Below, one piece after another: positions 1-7,950 of a stretch of 41,172 nucleotides of DNA. The stretch is taken from contig JAZNNI010000051.1 of the NCBI GenBank assembly GCA_045580145.1, positions 1 through 41,172 on the forward strand, in the 5' to 3' direction. Origin of the DNA: UBA1738 sp045580145 (GTDB lineage: Bacteria; Bacillota; Clostridia; UBA1381). Numbering within the stretch: the stretch's first letter is position 1; each line of letters begins with the position of its first letter. The notes under the pieces are model-generated. The model searched no databases and had not been told where the DNA came from. It saw nothing but the letters and a program-made list of their open reading frames with translations. The translations under genes were made by a program, and so were the position numbers.

Positions 1-17
1 CCAGTCTAAATAAAAAT

Positions 18-60
18 GACTACAAGTCTATCGAAAATGATAGTCTTGTAGTCTTTTTTT
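18..60 (+). terminator. Rho-independent terminator of a gene left of the window
   Basis: Two 15-nt arms (18-32 and 39-53) pair with one mismatch around a 6-nt loop and are followed by seven T. The plus-strand gene it would end lies outside the window. Confidence 0.85.
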
Positions 61-72
61 ATAGTACTTACT

Positions 73-123
73 CAAGGAACACCGGAGATTACAATTCAAT
101 CACAGAACCGTCCCCCGATTGGT
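73..123. repeat. 51-nt direct repeat, copy 1, carrying a constant-loop hairpin
   Basis: This copy matches 171-221 at 49 of 51 positions. It contains a small hairpin whose loop (103-115) is CAGAACCGTCCCC, flanked by CAATCA (97-102) and CGATTG (116-121), which pair at five of six positions. The same loop recurs at 146-158, 201-213 and 537-549 with different stems. No ORF is supported here. Confidence 0.85.
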
Positions 124-139
124 TCTAACAAAAACCGAA

Positions 140-164
140 TGCACAGAGAACCGTCCCCTGTGTT
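140..164. repeat. Constant-loop hairpin, CACA/TGTG stem
   Basis: The loop GAGAACCGTCCCC (146-158) differs from the other copies only at its first base. It is flanked by CACA (142-145) and TGTG (159-162), with G-T and A-T extension outside. It sits between the two 51-nt direct repeats. Confidence 0.7.
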
Positions 165-170
165 ACCCGT

Positions 171-221
171 CAAGGAACACCGGAGATTACAACTCAATCA
201 CAGAACCGTCCCCTGATTGGT
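171..221. repeat. 51-nt direct repeat, copy 2, carrying a constant-loop hairpin
   Basis: This is the second copy of the repeat at 73-123. Here the loop at 201-213 is flanked by a perfect six-base stem, CAATCA (195-200) with TGATTG (214-219). Its right edge is exactly where recognisable PHP-protein coding sequence begins, so the repeat array probably marks the break in that gene. Confidence 0.85.
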
Positions 222-222
222 C

Positions 223-459
223 AAACACCTTGACGGCGTTGAAGTTTTCAACGGCAAGGCATCAGCAGAAGCCAACAAAAAATCTCTCCAATGGGCAAAA
301 AGCATAAATGCACCGATTATGACAAGCGGCAGTGACTGCCACAGAGAAACAGGCGTTGGCTTAGGCGGAATTATAACCCACGAGCCTATTAAAACAAACG
401 ATGACCTGATAAGAATTCTCAAAAGCGGAGAGTATGAATTAATAAGAAATCAAAAATAA
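223..459 (+). pseudogene. C-terminal fragment of a PHP-domain metal-dependent phosphoesterase
   Basis: About 78 residues are readable up to the stop at 457-459. They carry the end of a PHP fold: DGVEVFNG, an N-rich helix, then SGSDCH followed by GVGLGGI. The Asp-His pair in SGSDCH is typical of the last metal-ligand motif of PHP phosphoesterases. The N-terminal metal-binding motifs are missing, and an in-frame stop (214-216) lies just upstream inside the 51-nt repeat. A TTG at 217 could in theory start translation, but it has no ribosome binding site and the product would lack most of the active site. I infer a remnant truncated by insertion or recombination at the repeat array. It ends in its own hairpin at 465-489. 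Confidence 0.7.
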
Positions 460-464
460 AGTAG

Positions 465-500
465 CAGCCGTTCTCATTGAGAACGGCTGTTGTTCATAAT
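465..500 (+). terminator. Probable terminator after the PHP fragment
   Basis: An 11-nt perfect stem (465-475 with 479-489) has a three-base loop and is followed by a T-rich but interrupted tail. It lies 6 nt after the PHP stop codon, which fits the original end of that gene. Confidence 0.6.
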
Positions 501-530
501 GTTTTTAATAGTAGATTATTTCAGATTAAT

Positions 531-555
531 AAGACACAGAACCGTCCCCTGTCTT
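531..555. repeat. Constant-loop hairpin, AAGACA/TGTCTT stem
   Basis: The loop CAGAACCGTCCCC (537-549) is identical to those at 103 and 201, but the perfect six-base stem (531-536 with 550-555) has an unrelated sequence. It lies between the PHP fragment and the end of the putative immunity gene. It has no T-run on the minus strand, so it is not an obvious terminator. Confidence 0.8.
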
Positions 556-587
556 GTCTCCACATAGGATTTCACTCAAGTTGGAAT

Positions 588-1655
588 TCATATTTCCTTT
601 AGTTGAAAAACATATGTGTTCCTATTTGTATAAAGAATTCCATATTTAGCCGAGTTAGAAAAGTTAAAATCAATCATTTTTTCATTTTCACTTAACAATT
701 CTTTTATGGGATCTATTAAATTATGTGTTTTGTCTGAGTAAGAAATGATATGTGCTTTTTTCTCTGTTGTGACACTTGCAACTTTAACACAATCACTTAA
801 TGAATATATTGAGAGCTCACCATTTTTTCTTCTGCCGACAAAATAACCGCTATCTCCAATTTGCTGTTCAGGCATTATAAACTTTGTTCTGGAAACAGGT
901 TTTCTAAGCATAGCTGTCATTGTCTCATGTTCGATATCAAACAAGAACAAATTTCTTTTCATAACCCAGAAGAAAATTATCGGCAAATGACTTTTTTTAT
1001 AAGAAAAAATCAAAACAGAATTTTTTATTGGTGAGTAAGACGATTCCGCAACAATCGGGTATTCACCCAAAACCTTACCATCAAAAATTGTTTTCGGTAT
1101 ATCGTCAAGCGCATCGTATTTCACTGAAATAATACTACGCTTTTGATGAATAGCGTCAACTTTTTCTGCATAAAACAACATGATTTTTTGTTCGTTACAA
1201 AAAACACTTTGAATGACGCCATTTTCAAACCGCTTGTAACAAACTTGAAAGTCATTTTTAATATTAATGGTTAATAGTACTGAGCCGGTTGCATCTGTGT
1301 GCACAAAACTTACTATAACTATACCGTTTATAAAATGAATTGCGGTAATTGTTGAAAACTCTTTCTTGATGTAATCATTCAGAGCCACTTCATTTAACAA
1401 TAAAGCATTATCCACATTGTATATCTGCAGTTTTGTTAAATCGTTTGTCTTTTCATCATATAAAAGAATAGCTAAATGCTTTGAATCGTCAGAGAATGAT
1501 GCAGAAAAAACAGGTTCGTTGATATTTAATTCTTTTTTAGAAGCAGACGACAAGTGATATATGAAATTCTTTTTGCTATTGCGGTTAAAAATGAAAGCGC
1601 TTTCGTCGTATTTAGAAAAAGCAATCATTGAGTATTTATCAAAAACCATGTTCAT
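588..1655 (-). CDS. Candidate immunity protein of the Rhs toxin locus (beta-propeller-like)
   Basis: About 355 residues with no family I can name. The likely start is the ATG at 1655, whose ATGA overlaps the stop of the toxin-module frame by 4 nt, which implies translational coupling; an upstream in-frame start at 1688 would overlap further. The protein has no signal peptide or membrane helix. It is rich in alternating hydrophobic and polar strands with recurrent patterns such as SFSDDSKHLAILLYD and IHFINGIVIVSFV, which recall WD40-like or YVTN-like beta-propeller blades. In Rhs/polymorphic toxin loci the gene immediately after the toxin usually encodes the cytoplasmic immunity protein, so position supports that role. 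Homology does not prove it. Alternatives are an unrelated propeller scaffold or a remnant. Its 3' end is followed by a constant-loop hairpin repeat. Confidence 0.6.
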   Translation of the reverse strand: MNMVFDKYSMIAFSKYDESAFIFNRNSKKNFIYHLSSASKKELNINEPVFSASFSDDSKHLAILLYDEKTNDLTKLQIYNVDNALLLNEVALNDYIKKEFSTITAIHFINGIVIVSFVHTDATGSVLLTINIKNDFQVCYKRFENGVIQSVFCNEQKIMLFYAEKVDAIHQKRSIISVKYDALDDIPKTIFDGKVLGEYPIVAESSYSPIKNSVLIFSYKKSHLPIIFFWVMKRNLFLFDIEHETMTAMLRKPVSRTKFIMPEQQIGDSGYFVGRRKNGELSIYSLSDCVKVASVTTEKKAHIISYSDKTHNLIDPIKELLSENEKMIDFNFSNSAKYGILYTNRNTYVFQLKEI

Positions 1656-2260
1656 ATCACACCACCATTCAGCGACATATAAATCCAATTCAATACAACT
1701 AATATAATTCTAACCATAATTAATGCTGCATATACTCCTATTTTACCCATTTCGGTATAACACATCTTAGTAAGTTCATATACAAATGAATAGTATATAT
1801 TTGTGTTTACAGAACTATGAAAAGATGCATTCAACCAAACCAAATTCAATGGTGAATCAATATCTATTCCTGCTAACAAAAGATATGCCGAACACAATGG
1901 ATATTCCAAAACATTCGAAAACACTATTTTTCTTGGCGCAATATGGTGTTCTTGTTGACCGTTACGATATCTATAATTAGTTGTTCTTTCGCTAATATCT
2001 GAAACCAGATCAGCTAACGATATACCTTCTTTAAGTTTATAGAACGCAATAACAACGGATACCTCATACGCTGTCAAAAGAGCGGAAATGTTTGACCCTA
2101 AATTTTCCAATAAATCTCGAAATAATGTTGATTGAAGAAAACTGAAAATTACTATTGTAAGTATGCCAAATATAAAAAACCCATGGTAATAGTGTTGTAA
2201 AAACAGATGCCAATCCACCACCAACGAATATAAGGGAACTCTCCCCACTATAATCCACAT
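1652..2260 (-). CDS. AHH-family nuclease toxin module, out of frame with its Rhs carrier
   Basis: The frame is open for 202 codons and overlaps the 3' end of rhs by about 200 nt. It lies +1 relative to the rhs frame. Residues about 104-165 match the AHH class of HNH/Endonuclease VII-like toxins: QEHHIAP (His105, His106), a following A..LL..GIDID, then N139 with V.L, H148, and NT..YY.FVYEL. The usual first Ala of AHH is Glu, and the second His of the later H..HT motif is Val-Asn. A hydrophobic stretch ends the protein (about 175-197). The nominal ATG at 2260 lies inside the Rhs DYSGE region and has no ribosome binding site, so this is very likely the tip of the Rhs protein cut off by a frameshift, not a separate gene. 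Removing one base from the A6 run at 2174-2179 would fuse the two into about 2,027 residues. Confidence 0.7.
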   Translation of the reverse strand: MWIIVGRVPLYSLVVDWHLFLQHYYHGFFIFGILTIVIFSFLQSTLFRDLLENLGSNISALLTAYEVSVVIAFYKLKEGISLADLVSDISERTTNYRYRNGQQEHHIAPRKIVFSNVLEYPLCSAYLLLAGIDIDSPLNLVWLNASFHSSVNTNIYYSFVYELTKMCYTEMGKIGVYAALIMVRIILVVLNWIYMSLNGGVI

Positions 2261-5200
2261 TCATAACCGGATTATTATTGCAATATGCAAATAAGTTTGC
2301 TCCAAGTGATGTGCCTTGTGTGACTTCAAGAATATCTGTATCATCTACATTAAGGAACCTACCATACGCAGGGTTATAATACCTTGATTGATGGTAATAA
2401 AGACCTGTGTACACATCATACATATATCCACGGTAGGTTATTGGGGCATAGAGCAGTGCATCCACGGTTGATATTACCTGATCCACACTAAAAGTCGGGT
2501 TTTCCACAGTTACATTGCCCCAGGCATCGTATGTGTATGTAAGGAGTTCACCGTAGTTGAAATTATATACCCCGGTTATATCTCCCTGCAGATTTTTCTG
2601 AAAATACATTGTCTCTGTTTCATCTTCAGCAGAATCATATAATTCATAGCCTATGCTATCATCGCTGTTGTCATAAAGCATTTTGATTATGTATTTATCA
2701 GAACCTGTTGCATCCTTTACTATATAACCCATTAACTTCTGGTTTTCCCAGAAATAGTAGAAGGTCTGTTCAAGTTCATTATCCACATAGGATTTCACCA
2801 TGGTTCTTTGTCCGTCTGAATTATATGTGTATTCGAATCTTTGGTCTCCTGCATTCACTGCAGTCAACTGCCTACCGTTCCATTCCAGTGTGCCTACACT
2901 TGTATCTCCGTTAAAGAGCTTCAAGAAAGTATTTGTAGGGTTACCCAAAGCATCCGTAGTGATTTGTGTATCTCCATAGGAAACAAGCTTATCCTTCCAG
3001 ACATTGTCGTAACCAAAATTTACGGTTGAAACAACTGCACCGAGCTCACCTTCTGTTGCTGCATACTCAGTTTTTTGAGATATATTTCCGCCTTGGTCGT
3101 AAGTGTATACAAAGGTTTTTCCTAATTCAAAATTATTTTCTCGTATGAGCTGATTTGCACCATCATAAACATAGCTTGATAATACGGTTGTTTGAATTGT
3201 ATCTCCTACGCCCGCTATTTTCTTTTCAATTTTTATAATATTGCCCCGACGGTCATAGGAATAAAGATACTCTATGTTGTTATATATTTGCTCCTCTAAT
3301 TCCTCCGGATACAGTTCTTCATATAATGTTTCGTCAATAATATCCAGTTTAGCTTTTAATGAGCTTTTGTAGGATGCAACAAGGGAAGTTGTGGTATCTT
3401 CGGATAAATCCTTGTAACCATATTCAACTGCGGTAGTAACATTGACTTTTAATTGTTCTTCAGAAAATTCCGGAACAGACATAGATGCATTAACATTTTT
3501 TGATTGGGTTCTTCCGAAATAGTCAGTCTGTTTGCCGAAACTGTATTCACTGGTTGCTGAAGACAACACAGCACTATCGGTTGTAGTCCCGGTTTCACTA
3601 TCGGATACAGGCAATGTGTTTCTTTTAGTATATAGCATATTTCCTATATTTTCAAGAACTTCTCCATTATCTCCTGTGCTCTTGGTGTAAAGCGTTTCGT
3701 CGTCTGCATCGCCGACACCATTTAACAAAACAAATTCATTTCCATCAGAAGTATACCTTATCTCTGTATTTTCGATGGTATTTTTAATTTTACTTATACT
3801 GCCTGATTCATTATAACTGTATACATAATCTGATAATAACGCATCATCAGATGAATATGATTTGATTTCAGTTATATTTCCGTTGTCTGTATAAGTATAG
3901 TTAATATAGTCGCCGTTGGCGTATGTTATTTTGTTCACTCTATCTCTGTTCTGTCCCGAACCATATGAGTACTGTACCAAAGGTTGTTGACCAACCTTTA
4001 CAGACGTTTTATTTCCCCACATATCATATTCGTAATTATATGAAAATCCGTTATGTTCAATGCTTGAAATTCTATCATCTTCATATGAATACGATGTGGT
4101 TAATTGAGTTGCTGTATCTCCGGTACCATTTACTGCTGCAGAAACACTTTTAATTTTGCTCATAGCATCATATGAAAAATTTGTTTTATTCTCATAGTAG
4201 TCCTGCACATACTCCAACTGTCCGTTATCCTGGTTATAGGCATATTCTGTTGTATTGCCATTTACATCAACATACGTACCAACATAGTTTCCGTAGTAGG
4301 CTTGACCTGCTGACATTGACTTTTCACCATCACTGATACTGAATGCAACACCTTCATCGGTGTTCTCAAATGCATAGCCTCGTTTGCAAGATGTGAGAGT
4401 GCAATTTTCAGAACAATCTCTGCAAGAACAGTTTAATTGCGTACAACTTTTACAAGTGCACGTGCCGCAATCAGGGCAAGTTTCAGGAGTACACACTGTT
4501 TCTCCGTTATGCTCGCAACTGCAGTTATCTGCACAATAATCACATGAGCAATTACCGACAGTTTCAGAACTATCTGATGAACCTGAATCAGAGGATGTTG
4601 GTAGTGCTTTGTAAGTATTTTTCAAGCTCAGGTTATCAAACCATACCTGTCCATACTGGAAATAATAAATTAAAGAAACCTTTAATTCATCATATTCTTT
4701 ATTAACGGTAAAATTCATACTATATTTTTGCCAGTTTTCATTGTACGGATTAATTTCACTTAGGCAAACATTATCCCAAGAATCGTCTGTATTGTCACTG
4801 TCACGAGCATCTATAATTATGGCGGTAATATTATGAGAATCTATGTTTTTTACGAAAAAATTAAGATTATATTCATCGTTTTTAACGCCATTATCCACTG
4901 TGATTGTTTGTGTTGCACAGTATGCTCCGCCTTCTGTACCGCGTATTTTCAACGCACCTTTTGTTTGTGCGGTTTGTTCGCAATCGTTATTTGAATCTAT
5001 TGATATTTGGCTACCGTCCGAAACGCTCCAACTTGACAAACCGGATGAAAAATCTCCGTTCATCACAAGGTCTTCATTCTCGTTCTGACTTTCATTTTCG
5101 TCGGAATTATAGAAACCATATGTAATAACACCATTTGCCTTTGATTTATCGCTATATTTTCTTGCTATATATTCATTGCTCTCTATAACACCTATAGTTC

Positions 5201-7712
5201 TGCCATATAAATCAAATTGCTTTGTTATACTTACATTGCTTAAATCGGTATATGTTTTCTCATAAGGTGATATTTGGGTTATTGTCATCGAGTTGCCAAC
5301 AACATTTGAATTTTCTTTACACACTTTTTCTGATAGAACAACAGAATTTGTATTTTGGGTTAATTCTACTGTGTAACCATCAATATTTTGTGCACTGATT
5401 AATGAATCTGTTAAATTATACCGAACGATTTCACCATCAGGATATGTAACTGTTGACAAGACAGGAACTGTACTACCATTATATTCACTAAAAGAATAAC
5501 TGTAACGCATTCTTAAAGGAATGTCGTTGTTGTCATCATCCTTTACTGTTATTACATCTCCTGCTGAATTATACAGTTGAATTGAAGTCAACAAAGAAAC
5601 AACGTGTTCTTCATATTTTGTGTATGAAAATCTGTATTCTCGTCCGTAACCGTCTATTATTTTATCTATATAATTAGCCGGTATTATTTCATTTTCAAAC
5701 TTTTCTGTATATGAAATCTCAATACATTCAGTTGAGGCTGTATCAGATTTTCTGATTTTGGTTAAAAATCCATTGGAGTTAAATTCATAAATTTGTTTGT
5801 TATCATCTTCAATGGTCACAAACTCAAAATTATTTTCTTCTGAGCCGGTGTATTCTTCAGGAATAAATAATGAATAACCCTTTTTATTTGAAAATTGGTC
5901 CGGCATTTCTTGCCAAAGTCTTTTGTTATTTGTAAGTTGGTCCGTCTTTTCAAAATAAACTGTTTGACCATCTCCGTCGCAGTACAATATATATTCTGCA
6001 TCATTAATGCTTTTATGATACTCTATAGTTTGGTTATAATTGGTGCGCCAACCATATCCATAAACATTAAAAATATTATGATTAAGGAAGTATGTATTTG
6101 AGTATGTACCGCCTACGCCACTATTAAAATATCTTTTGATTGTTACAGGCATATGAAGTCCTGACAAACCGATTTCTTCTCTTTCAATCGTCACCTGGTT
6201 TGTGAAATCATTCATATAAAAATTGCCAGCTCTTCCCACATCTATTGAATGGTAGTCGTATTGTTCTTCTACACCTTGAGATTCGTAATATTCAATTATG
6301 AAATAAGGTCTTAAGTTTTCTTCCGTGTTTTCTGCTGTTGCAAAACATACACCCGAACCGGTCGAGGAGACCGTTTGCTTGAGTGCAACACCATACATTT
6401 CGCTTCCTGATAAATACCCTTCGGTAACATCAAACAAATAAAAAGCATTATTATCAGAAGCCGACATCGGTTCTCTATCCAATTCTGCACCTAATGATGG
6501 TCTGTTATTATATGTTATTGTTGACTCTGACCATTCACTTGTTACAGAACAAGCACTTATCGGCACAGTATTAAGCGAACCTGTTTCAATACCCATTGTA
6601 TGCACTGCTAAAAGAACAGACTTTATTTTGGTTCCGCATTCATAAATGAAATTTGAAGCAATATTATAAAACGATATTGATTCGCTATTATTTTCTTTCA
6701 ACGTAACAGCAAGAATACTTTCTCCCATATTACTGTTAGGAAATTCGCTACTAATATAACTATCTACTATACTACTATCTATTTTCTCTGTTTCAATCAC
6801 CGGATCAATAACAACGGGATATACAGCTTCTTCAATAAGCCATTCATAAGATGGCTCATATATTAGAACATATTTCCCGTTTTTTCCGCTCAATGCAACA
6901 TTAACATCAAAAGATTTAGTATTGTTTACATCATACATAACCGGTGCGGGAATTTCAAAAATCATTTCGCCTTCTGAATTTGTAAAAGAAACAGATTTAT
7001 CTTTGTTTAATTCAGCATTCATTTTCGGAGAATTAATTTTATATTTGTATTCTACTTTTGATGACGGTCTCGCTTTAAGAATAATATTCTCTTTCAATCC
7101 TGTTGAAGTAACTGAATATTCAATTGATGTGTTTTCGCCAACATTGTCAAATGAAATATCGGATTTTTTATTAGTAAAGTTGATTTCATCATCTTTTTTA
7201 TGTAATTCATTCTTTCGATTATCAGATTTAATATTTCCTTTAACTTTCTTTTTTCCAGAAAAGATATCTGTACCGTCAAAAACAAAAGAAATTGAATATT
7301 CATTTTTTTCAACTTTAATTTCTTTATCGGATGAAAACTCTTTTGGTATTGTAGCAGTAAAGTTATTTTTTTTATTTCTATAAACATTACCTGTAGTATC
7401 GTTATATTCTACTAATGTATTATCAATATCTTCCCAACCTTTTTCCGTTCTATAATGAATTGGTGTAGCAGATACTACGGCAGTTTTAGTACCGGAAACA
7501 TTTTGAAAAACCTTTGTATATTTATCTCGTTCGCTCACAATTTCGCTTAAAAACTTTTCTTCATCTGATTGTGTTTTAAGCTGTTCAATATTTTGAACTA
7601 AATATTCATTATCTTGAATTTCTGCTGCAATAACAGGATTTGCAACTGAGAACACGCCCATCAGGGTCAGAACACTCAGAAAAATTGCTATTACTTTCAA
7701 CAACCTTTTCAT
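2064..7712 (-). CDS. Secreted Rhs/YD-repeat polymorphic toxin carrier
   Basis: This encodes about 1,880 residues. The start chosen is the second ATG (7712), because GAAAGGAAG lies 8 nt upstream of it; the first ATG (7736) lacks such a site. A clear signal peptide follows (MKRLLKVIAIFLSVL to AAE). Numbered from 7736, the order is: a DNRLRE-type jelly-roll region (about 317-487), the start of the Rhs/YD shell, a CenC-like carbohydrate-binding insert (about 889-1040), a segment with 16 cysteines in roughly 57 residues (about 1060-1117), more YD repeats (YEYD, FGYDN, YTYDAWGN), and the terminal core RYYNPAYGRF to NPVMNVDYSGE near 1832. The usual DPSGE is DYSGE here. After this core the protein ends in 58 non-conserved residues, whereas the toxin module continues in the +1 frame. 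Rhs shells encapsulate a C-terminal toxin delivered to neighbouring cells; the signal peptide points to Sec export. Confidence 0.88.
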   Translation of the reverse strand: MKRLLKVIAIFLSVLTLMGVFSVANPVIAAEIQDNEYLVQNIEQLKTQSDEEKFLSEIVSERDKYTKVFQNVSGTKTAVVSATPIHYRTEKGWEDIDNTLVEYNDTTGNVYRNKKNNFTATIPKEFSSDKEIKVEKNEYSISFVFDGTDIFSGKKKVKGNIKSDNRKNELHKKDDEINFTNKKSDISFDNVGENTSIEYSVTSTGLKENIILKARPSSKVEYKYKINSPKMNAELNKDKSVSFTNSEGEMIFEIPAPVMYDVNNTKSFDVNVALSGKNGKYVLIYEPSYEWLIEEAVYPVVIDPVIETEKIDSSIVDSYISSEFPNSNMGESILAVTLKENNSESISFYNIASNFIYECGTKIKSVLLAVHTMGIETGSLNTVPISACSVTSEWSESTITYNNRPSLGAELDREPMSASDNNAFYLFDVTEGYLSGSEMYGVALKQTVSSTGSGVCFATAENTEENLRPYFIIEYYESQGVEEQYDYHSIDVGRAGNFYMNDFTNQVTIEREEIGLSGLHMPVTIKRYFNSGVGGTYSNTYFLNHNIFNVYGYGWRTNYNQTIEYHKSINDAEYILYCDGDGQTVYFEKTDQLTNNKRLWQEMPDQFSNKKGYSLFIPEEYTGSEENNFEFVTIEDDNKQIYEFNSNGFLTKIRKSDTASTECIEISYTEKFENEIIPANYIDKIIDGYGREYRFSYTKYEEHVVSLLTSIQLYNSAGDVITVKDDDNNDIPLRMRYSYSFSEYNGSTVPVLSTVTYPDGEIVRYNLTDSLISAQNIDGYTVELTQNTNSVVLSEKVCKENSNVVGNSMTITQISPYEKTYTDLSNVSITKQFDLYGRTIGVIESNEYIARKYSDKSKANGVITYGFYNSDENESQNENEDLVMNGDFSSGLSSWSVSDGSQISIDSNNDCEQTAQTKGALKIRGTEGGAYCATQTITVDNGVKNDEYNLNFFVKNIDSHNITAIIIDARDSDNTDDSWDNVCLSEINPYNENWQKYSMNFTVNKEYDELKVSLIYYFQYGQVWFDNLSLKNTYKALPTSSDSGSSDSSETVGNCSCDYCADNCSCEHNGETVCTPETCPDCGTCTCKSCTQLNCSCRDCSENCTLTSCKRGYAFENTDEGVAFSISDGEKSMSAGQAYYGNYVGTYVDVNGNTTEYAYNQDNGQLEYVQDYYENKTNFSYDAMSKIKSVSAAVNGTGDTATQLTTSYSYEDDRISSIEHNGFSYNYEYDMWGNKTSVKVGQQPLVQYSYGSGQNRDRVNKITYANGDYINYTYTDNGNITEIKSYSSDDALLSDYVYSYNESGSISKIKNTIENTEIRYTSDGNEFVLLNGVGDADDETLYTKSTGDNGEVLENIGNMLYTKRNTLPVSDSETGTTTDSAVLSSATSEYSFGKQTDYFGRTQSKNVNASMSVPEFSEEQLKVNVTTAVEYGYKDLSEDTTTSLVASYKSSLKAKLDIIDETLYEELYPEELEEQIYNNIEYLYSYDRRGNIIKIEKKIAGVGDTIQTTVLSSYVYDGANQLIRENNFELGKTFVYTYDQGGNISQKTEYAATEGELGAVVSTVNFGYDNVWKDKLVSYGDTQITTDALGNPTNTFLKLFNGDTSVGTLEWNGRQLTAVNAGDQRFEYTYNSDGQRTMVKSYVDNELEQTFYYFWENQKLMGYIVKDATGSDKYIIKMLYDNSDDSIGYELYDSAEDETETMYFQKNLQGDITGVYNFNYGELLTYTYDAWGNVTVENPTFSVDQVISTVDALLYAPITYRGYMYDVYTGLYYHQSRYYNPAYGRFLNVDDTDILEVTQGTSLGANLFAYCNNNPVMNVDYSGESSLIFVGGGLASVFTTLLPWVFYIWHTYNSNFQFSSINIISRFIGKFRVKHFRSFDSV

Positions 7713-7865
7713 TTCTTTTACTTCCTTTCTCACCATCTTTTTTGATGCATTTTTTGCATCTACTTATATATGACAAAAAAGATAAAAGCTTTCAAAAAAT
7801 GTTGCACAAAGTTCTTAAGATTAGTTTGTTTAATATTACAGAACAGATCAGTATTCTTATTTGAA

Positions 7866-7924
7866 CAAGGTAAAAATATAGAGTGACATTTTTATGGTGT
7901 AAATCCATAAAATGTCACTCTATA
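7866..7924 (-). terminator. Rho-independent terminator of rpoBC
   Basis: A near-perfect 20-bp stem (7877-7897 with 7905-7924, one bulged T) is followed on the minus strand by a T5 run (plus A-run at 7872-7876). It lies 26 nt after the rpoC stop, upstream of the rhs promoter region. Confidence 0.9.
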
Positions 7925-7950
7925 ACTATTATTGGATATATTGTGCTAGA

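Noticed and set aside
559..575. A 17-nt exact match to part of the rhs gene (2782-2798)
   Set aside because: It could hint at an orphan rhs tip, but similarity stops at both ends and one 17-nt match in 41 kb can arise by chance.
2170..2184. Classical -1 programmed frameshift at TTTTTTA between rhs and the toxin
   Set aside because: The toxin frame is +1 relative to rhs, so a -1 slip leads to the third frame; only base loss or +1 slippage would work.
6922..7383. A 153-codon plus-strand ORF inside rhs
   Set aside because: It is antisense to well-supported Rhs coding sequence and has no recognisable domain.
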